Source of the DNA: FEB-22 sp003105195
Lineage (GTDB): Bacteria; Pseudomonadota; Alphaproteobacteria; Rhizobiales; Xanthobacteraceae
NCBI GenBank assembly: GCA_027493405.1
Contig: JAOSKV010000004.1
Span: forward strand, 289,718-353,717
Length of the DNA stretch: 64,000 bases
Direction of reading: 5' to 3'
Shown: positions 59,434 through 64,000 of the stretch, piece after piece
Position numbering within the stretch: position 1 is the stretch's first letter
Layout: each line of letters opens with the position of its first letter
The notes under the pieces: model-generated
Told to the model about the DNA's origin: nothing
The model's database searches: none
Seen by the model: only the letters and a program-made list of their open reading frames with translations
Translations under genes and position numbers: made by a program

Positions 59434-61452
59434 TCAGGGGGCGGACTCATGAAAGAAGTCGTAGATCTTGCGCGCCGTCTCGGCATTGATCCCGGGAACC
59501 CGCTCGAGATCCGCGATCGAGGCGCGCTCGACGGCGCGCAGCGTGCCGAAGTGGTGCAGGAGGGCGCGCTTGCGCGCAGGTCCCACCCCCGCGATCTCCT
59601 GCAGGCCCGCCTCGCGGATGTCGCGCTTGCGCTTGGCCCGGTGCGAGCCGACCGCGAAGCGGTGCGCTTCGTCGCGCAGGCGTTCCACGAAATAGAGCAC
59701 CGGATCGCGCGGCTTGAGCCGGAACGGCTCGCGCTCAGCCATGAAGAAGGTCTCGCGCCCCGCGTCGCGGTCCGTCCCCTTGGCGATGGCGACCAGCGGG
59801 ACGTCGCCGACGCCGAGCGCGCCCAGCGTCTCGCGCGCCGCATTGAGCTGACCCTGCCCGCCGTCGATCAGCACCAGGTCCGGCCAGGGGGACTCGGCCT
59901 CGCCCTCGGTCCCGGACTCGAATGCCGCCTGCGGCGGTTCCGCCGCGCCGTCCGATAACGCACTCGTGATCCGCGGCGCCTCGCCGAGCAGGCGCTTGAA
60001 GCGCCGCGTCAGCACCTCGCGCATCATGCCGTAGTCGTCGCCCGGCACGAGGTCGGCGGTCTTGATGTTGAACTTGCGGTACTGGTTCTTCCGGAAGCCT
60101 TCCGCCCCGGCGACGATCATGGCGCCGACCGGATTGGTCCCCTGGATGTGGCTGTTGTCGTAGACCTCGATGCGCCGCGGCGCGCGCGCGAGCCCGAAGG
60201 TCTCGGCGAGCGCCGCGAGGAGGCGCTGCTGCGAGGCCGATTCGGCGAGCTTGCGGCCGAGCGCCGCGCGCGCATTGGCGAGCGCGTGCTCGACCAGCTC
60301 CTTCTTCTCGCCGCGTGCCGGCACCGCGACCTCGACCTTGCGGCCGCTCCTGATGCAGAGCGCCTCGGCGAGCAGCGCGCGCTCCTCGATCTCGTGCGAG
60401 AGCAGGATCAGCCGCGGGGCCGGCTTGTCGTCGTAGAACTGCGCCAGGAACGCGCCCAGCACCTCGCCCGGCTCGAGCGAGCGGTCGGCCTTCGGGAAGT
60501 AGGCGCGGTTGCCCCAGTTCTGCCGCGTGCGGAAGAAGAACACCTCGACGCAGCTGAAGCCGCCCTGCTGGTGCACGGCGAAGACGTCCGCCTCCTCGAC
60601 CCCGCGCGGGTTGATGCCCTGGTGCGCCTGCACGGCCGCGAGCGCGGCGAGGCGGTCGCGATAGACCGCGGCGCGCTCGAAATCGAGCGCCGCGGAGGCC
60701 GCCTCCATCTCGCGTGCGAGCTCGGCGCGCACCGCGCCGCTCTTGCCCGAGAGGAAGGCCTTGGCCTCGCGCACCAGCTCGGCATAGTCCGCGGCCGAGA
60801 TCTCCCCCGTGCAGGGGGCGGCGCAGCGCTTGATCTGGTGCAGCAGGCACGGCCGCGAGCGGCTCTCGAACACCGCATCCGAGCACGAGCGGATCAGAAA
60901 GGCGCGCTCCAGCGCCGTGATCGTGCGGTGCACGGCCTGCGCCGAGGCGAACGGCCCGTAGTAGTCGCCGGGGCGGTTGCGCGCGCCGCGATGCTTCATG
61001 ATCTGCGGCGCCGGATGGTCGCCCGTGATCAGGATGTAGGGGAACGACTTGTCGTCCCGCAACAGCACGTTGAAGCGCGGCCGCAGGCGCTTGATCAGGT
61101 TCGCCTCGAGCAGCAGCGCCTCGGTCTCGGTCGCGGTGGTGACGAACTCGAGCGCGTGCGTCGCCGCGATCATGCGCGCGATGCGCGCCGTGTGGCCGGC
61201 CGGCCGCACATAGGCGACGACGCGCTTGCGGATGCTCTTGGCCTTGCCGACATAGAGCACCTCGCCCTTGCCATCGATCATGCGGTAGACGCCGGGCTGC
61301 GCCGGCGCGTGCCTGGCGTCGCGGGCGATCGCCGCATAGCCGGCCGCGAGCGAGCCCTCGGCCTGGCTCGCCTCCTCCTCGAGCGGCAGGGCGGACTCCT
61401 CGTCCTCCTCGTCCGGCTCCAGCTCGGGGTCGATGTTCTTCTTCTCGTTCAT
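59434..61452 (-). CDS. uvrC: UvrABC system protein C
   Basis: A 672-aa nuclease that cuts on both sides of UvrB-marked lesions. An acidic N-terminal extension (about 45 residues) precedes the GIY-YIG domain (PGVYRMIDGKGEVLYVGKAKS), the cysteine-bearing region CLLHQIKRCAAPCTGEIS, the UVR motif (AALDFERAAVYRDRLAAL), the RNase-H-like nuclease with DNSHIQGTNPVGAMIV and the C-terminal helix-hairpin-helix pair (EIAGVGPARKRALLHHFGTL, RVPGINAETARKIYDFF). Intact here, in contrast to uvrB at 24663. Confidence 0.96.
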   Translation of the reverse strand: MNEKKNIDPELEPDEEDEESALPLEEEASQAEGSLAAGYAAIARDARHAPAQPGVYRMIDGKGEVLYVGKAKSIRKRVVAYVRPAGHTARIARMIAATHALEFVTTATETEALLLEANLIKRLRPRFNVLLRDDKSFPYILITGDHPAPQIMKHRGARNRPGDYYGPFASAQAVHRTITALERAFLIRSCSDAVFESRSRPCLLHQIKRCAAPCTGEISAADYAELVREAKAFLSGKSGAVRAELAREMEAASAALDFERAAVYRDRLAALAAVQAHQGINPRGVEEADVFAVHQQGGFSCVEVFFFRTRQNWGNRAYFPKADRSLEPGEVLGAFLAQFYDDKPAPRLILLSHEIEERALLAEALCIRSGRKVEVAVPARGEKKELVEHALANARAALGRKLAESASQQRLLAALAETFGLARAPRRIEVYDNSHIQGTNPVGAMIVAGAEGFRKNQYRKFNIKTADLVPGDDYGMMREVLTRRFKRLLGEAPRITSALSDGAAEPPQAAFESGTEGEAESPWPDLVLIDGGQGQLNAARETLGALGVGDVPLVAIAKGTDRDAGRETFFMAEREPFRLKPRDPVLYFVERLRDEAHRFAVGSHRAKRKRDIREAGLQEIAGVGPARKRALLHHFGTLRAVERASIADLERVPGINAETARKIYDFFHESAP

Positions 61453-61502
61453 GGGCGGAAAATAGGGCGCGCGCGACCGCGCGGCCAGCCGGCCCGGCGC
61501 GG

Positions 61503-62279
61503 CTATTCGGCGATGTCCAGGTCGGGGGTCTTCCAGGCGAGATGCTGGCCCCCGTCGACGGCCAGCGTCTGGCCCGTGATGCTGGTGGCGCTGGCCAGGA
61601 ACACCACCGCGGCCGCGATCTCCTCGGGCGGCGAGCCGCGCCCGAGCGGCACGGCGGCCGCCTGGTGGGCGAACTCCTCGGCCCGCTGGCGCGGGCTCGG
61701 CGCCGTCGGCCCGGGCGCGACGGCATTGACGCGCACCCGCGGCGCCAGCGCCTGGGCCAGCGTGCGCGTCGCGGTGTGGAGCGCGCTCTTGGCGAGCGTA
61801 TAGGAGACGAACCGGGGCGTGGGCTTGAGCACGCGCTGGTCGAGCATGTTCACGATCGCGCAATCGCGGCCGGCCGGCGCCTGCGCCGCGAAGGCTTCGG
61901 CGAGGAACACCGGCGCCCGCAGGTTGACGGCGAGCTGGCGGTCCCAGCGCTCCGGGTCGAGGGCGCCGATCGCGTCCGGCTCGAACTCGGCCGCATTGTT
62001 GACCAGCAGCGTCAGCGGCCCGAGCGCCGCGGCGGCGGCCGGAACCAGGGCGCGGACCGCCGCGGGGTCGGCGAGGTCCCCTTGCACCACCGCGGCCCTT
62101 CCCCCGGCGCGCACGATGTCGCTGCCCAGCGCCTCCGCCTCGGCGACCGACCGGTGCGTGCCGATCGCGACCGCATAGCCGGCCTCGGCCAGCGCGAGCG
62201 CGATCGCCCGCCCGATCCGGCGGGCTGCCCCCGTGACCAGGGCGGCGCGGGGCATGGAGTTCCGGTCGGGTGCGCTCAT
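61503..62279 (-). CDS. SDR family oxidoreductase, pteridine-reductase-like
   Basis: A 258-aa short-chain dehydrogenase. The cofactor motif TGAARRIGRAI has an extra Arg typical of NADPH users (TGxxxRxG); NNAAEF follows, and the active site reads NMLDQ with YTLAK (Asp, Tyr, Lys) like pteridine reductase 1 rather than the Ser-Tyr-Lys of common SDRs. It would reduce biopterin, folate or an oxidised quinone-like substrate. It follows uvrC upstream by 50 bp and is probably in the same transcript. Confidence 0.9.
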   Translation of the reverse strand: MSAPDRNSMPRAALVTGAARRIGRAIALALAEAGYAVAIGTHRSVAEAEALGSDIVRAGGRAAVVQGDLADPAAVRALVPAAAAALGPLTLLVNNAAEFEPDAIGALDPERWDRQLAVNLRAPVFLAEAFAAQAPAGRDCAIVNMLDQRVLKPTPRFVSYTLAKSALHTATRTLAQALAPRVRVNAVAPGPTAPSPRQRAEEFAHQAAAVPLGRGSPPEEIAAAVVFLASATSITGQTLAVDGGQHLAWKTPDLDIAE

Positions 62280-62550
62280 GGGTGTCGATGGACGGCCTGC
62301 CCAGTCTTACGGCGTGCCCGGCGCGCCGTCGACCACCGAGAAGAAGCGCACGGCAGGCGGAACATGGTGAACCGACGCTTAATGGAGCCTCGCGCCGGAC
62401 ACGGTTCCTTAAGTAAAGATGATTCGAATTTGATGTATTTATGAACGCTTAACCTGAACGGCTCGATAAATCTCATGAAGAAACTGGCCCTCTTTGCGAG
62501 CCAGGGGCTGCGCCGTTTCGGTATCCGGCGCCCACGATGTGGAGGTGGAC

Positions 62551-63171
62551 GTGGCCAGATCAGTAATCGCTGCCCTCACGGTGGCCGCGACCGTCGTGGC
62601 CGGCCCGGCCCTCGGCGCCGACCTGCGCTATGGCGGCAATCCTCAGTTCGCCGCCGCCCCGTTCAGCGCCTACAACTGGAACGGCGCCTATGTGGGCCTC
62701 AATCTCGGCTACCAGTTCGGCAAGACCACCAACTGGGGCGCCGAGCCGGACGGCTTCGCGGGCGGCCTGCAGGCCGGCTACAACTGGCAGAGCGGCCAGT
62801 GGGTGTTCGGCGCCGAGACCGACCTGCAGCTCTCGGCCGCCGAGGACGTGTTCGCGGGCTACAAGTTCTCCAATCCCTGGTTCGGCACGCTGCGCGGCCG
62901 CGGCGGCTTCGCCTTCTCGAACGTGCTCGTCTACCTGACGGTCGGCCTCGCCTATGGCGGCGGCGAAGCCCAGTTCGCGGGCCTGAGCGAGAGCCACACG
63001 CATTTCGGCTGGACCATGGGTCTCGGCGTCGAGGTCGGCTTCACGCCGAACTGGTCGGCCCGGGCCGAGTATCTCTATGTCGACCTCACCGACCGCGGCT
63101 ACGGCCTCACCGGCCTCGGCCACGGCTTCGAGTCGAGCCTGCTGCGCTTCGGCGTCAACTACCGCTTCTGA
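62551..63171 (+). CDS. Outer-membrane beta-barrel protein, Omp25/Omp31-like
   Basis: A 206-aa exported protein. I put the start at GTG 62551, because GGAGG (62541-62545) is five bases upstream and the signal peptide (VARSVIAALTVAATVVAG) begins right there. The barrel region opens with FSAYNWNGAYVGLNLGYQFGK, has LRGRGGFAFSNVLVYLTVGLAYGG, and ends in the outer-membrane signature LLRFGVNYRF. It is a sister of the gene at 28664 and the partial gene at 63446. An A+T-rich stretch 62380-62470 should hold the promoter. Confidence 0.9.
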   Translation: MARSVIAALTVAATVVAGPALGADLRYGGNPQFAAAPFSAYNWNGAYVGLNLGYQFGKTTNWGAEPDGFAGGLQAGYNWQSGQWVFGAETDLQLSAAEDVFAGYKFSNPWFGTLRGRGGFAFSNVLVYLTVGLAYGGGEAQFAGLSESHTHFGWTMGLGVEVGFTPNWSARAEYLYVDLTDRGYGLTGLGHGFESSLLRFGVNYRF

Positions 63172-63445
63172 TCGGCCTCCGATCGCGGCGCCGTGCGCGA
63201 GCGCGAGACGCGCGACGGATGGAACCGCTGCTGTGATCGAAAAGCCACGCGCCGGCGTATCGTTGCTCCGGTCGGAACCAACGGACCTATCCGCGCATTG
63301 AGCGCGCAGGAGGGGTTCATCGCATTGGCGTCGAAATGACGCCCCATTGCGGCCAACCCACATTGCAACGGATGTCTCACGCACTGTTCGTGCCGGCGCG
63401 CGCGCGCGCCGTTCGCGCAACCTCACGATCGAGCGGAGGCTGACC

Positions 63446-64000
63446 ATGAAGCGTACGGTGATTCTCGCGGCGGGCGCGCTCGCCGTTCTTCTCGCGGGCA
63501 AGCCCGCCATGGCGGCGGATATCGCGCGCCCGGCGCCCGCCCCGGTGCCGCCCGTGACCACGCCGGTGTCGGCCTACAACTGGACCGGATTCTATCTCGG
63601 CGTCCACGCCGGCTACGGCTGGGCCGACAAGGGCTGGACCGACACGATCGTGCCCTTCTCGATCAGCCACGATGCCGACGGCTTCCTGGCCGGCGGCCAG
63701 GTCGGCTTCAACTACCAGATCAACAACATCGTGCTCGGCATCGAAGGCGACCTGTCCTGGGCCGACATCAACGGCGGCGCGGCCTCGCCGCGCCTCGGCG
63801 GCGAGACCTTCGACACCCGCATCGACTGGATGGGCACGCTCACGGGCCGCATCGGCTTCGCCCTCGACAACTGGCTGATCTACGGCAAGGGCGGCTTCGC
63901 CTGGGTGAACGAGGATCTCGGCTACGCGGTCCCGGGCTTCGCGGCCGCGAGCGGCTCGACGCGCACCGGCTGGACCGTCGGCGCGGGCATCGAGTACGGA
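63446..64000 (+). CDS. Outer-membrane beta-barrel protein, partial at the window end
   Basis: The first 185 residues of a third Omp25/31-type protein. Signal residues 1-24 (cleavage after AMAAD), a Pro-rich spacer, then VSAYNWTGFYLGVHAGYGWA and barrel blocks up to TGWTVGAGIEYG, where the window ends. GGAGG lies six bases before the ATG at 63446. The spacing of 274 bp from the preceding porin suggests a separate promoter. The C-terminal strands lie outside the window. Confidence 0.9.
   Translation, partial: MKRTVILAAGALAVLLAGKPAMAADIARPAPAPVPPVTTPVSAYNWTGFYLGVHAGYGWADKGWTDTIVPFSISHDADGFLAGGQVGFNYQINNIVLGIEGDLSWADINGGAASPRLGGETFDTRIDWMGTLTGRIGFALDNWLIYGKGGFAWVNEDLGYAVPGFAAASGSTRTGWTVGAGIEYG

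Noticed and set aside
62475..63236. A frame beginning MKKLALFA, like a signal peptide, near the second porin
   Set aside because: The frame turns into an Arg-rich shadow after 15 residues. The porin itself has its own ribosome-binding site and GTG at 62551.

Overview
The window is about 69% G+C. Its gene content points to an alphaproteobacterium of the order Rhizobiales/Hyphomicrobiales, near the Bradyrhizobiaceae/Xanthobacteraceae. The supporting signs are DUF992, DUF1236, DUF2934 and DUF3072 proteins, Omp25/31-type porins, a UbiK - Lgt - MidA - PgeF - Prs neighbourhood, and palindromic intergenic repeats that I recall from this order. This placement is inference from recognised families; no search was run. 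I see no rRNA, tRNA, CRISPR, phage or plasmid genes, and the window reads as ordinary chromosome.

Region by region. 0-5 kb: MsrP, an EAL protein with a degenerate receiver, and an EF-G paralogue. 5-9 kb: a secreted protein of unknown function, a NitT/TauT-type ABC importer operon and a DUF992 protein. 9-18 kb: aspartate aminotransferase, a PAP2 membrane protein, a GST, a repeat-rich gap, a PQQ-type sugar dehydrogenase, an ABC exporter, DUF486, CWC and L,D-transpeptidase genes. 18-23 kb: a multi-PAS GGDEF-EAL protein, a PhyH dioxygenase and a DegP-like pseudoprotease. 23-28 kb: a GST, a broken small membrane protein, uvrB with two frameshifts and an NTF2-like protein. 28-33 kb: an outer-membrane porin and several small Rhizobiales-type proteins. 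32-37 kb: a TetR-adaptor-RND efflux cluster with matching operators. 37-46 kb: a VanX-like dipeptidase, two MaoC proteins, ychF-pth-rplY, ubiK, and lgt-midA-pgeF. 46-52 kb: a lipoprotein, prs, ybjN, proC, a TetR regulator and a serpin. 52-57 kb: a MarR-response regulator-histidine kinase operon divergent from a branched-chain aminotransferase, then a MITE-like element. 57-64 kb: a beta-propeller protein, moaE-moaD-pgsA-uvrC, an SDR and two porins, the second cut by the window end.

The most interesting biology is a secreted serpin (51104-52777). Its reactive loop aligns residue for residue with an inhibitory, antithrombin-like loop with Arg at P1, and it carries a C-terminal cysteine-containing domain I do not recognise. 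Next come the TetR/RND efflux module with two related 26-bp operators, a 238-bp palindromic element flanked by TTAGC that appears inserted in an older repeat, and a DegP-like protein that has lost its catalytic His and Asp.

The sequence quality also needs attention. Five apparent +1 frameshifts break three genes: a small membrane protein (two), uvrB (two) and midA (one). A block of G and C homopolymers at about 18.40-18.47 kb replaces the C-terminal end of an EAL domain. All shifts have the same sign, and the protein sequence remains good on both sides. I think assembly or base-calling error is more likely than real gene decay, but this cannot be settled from the sequence alone.
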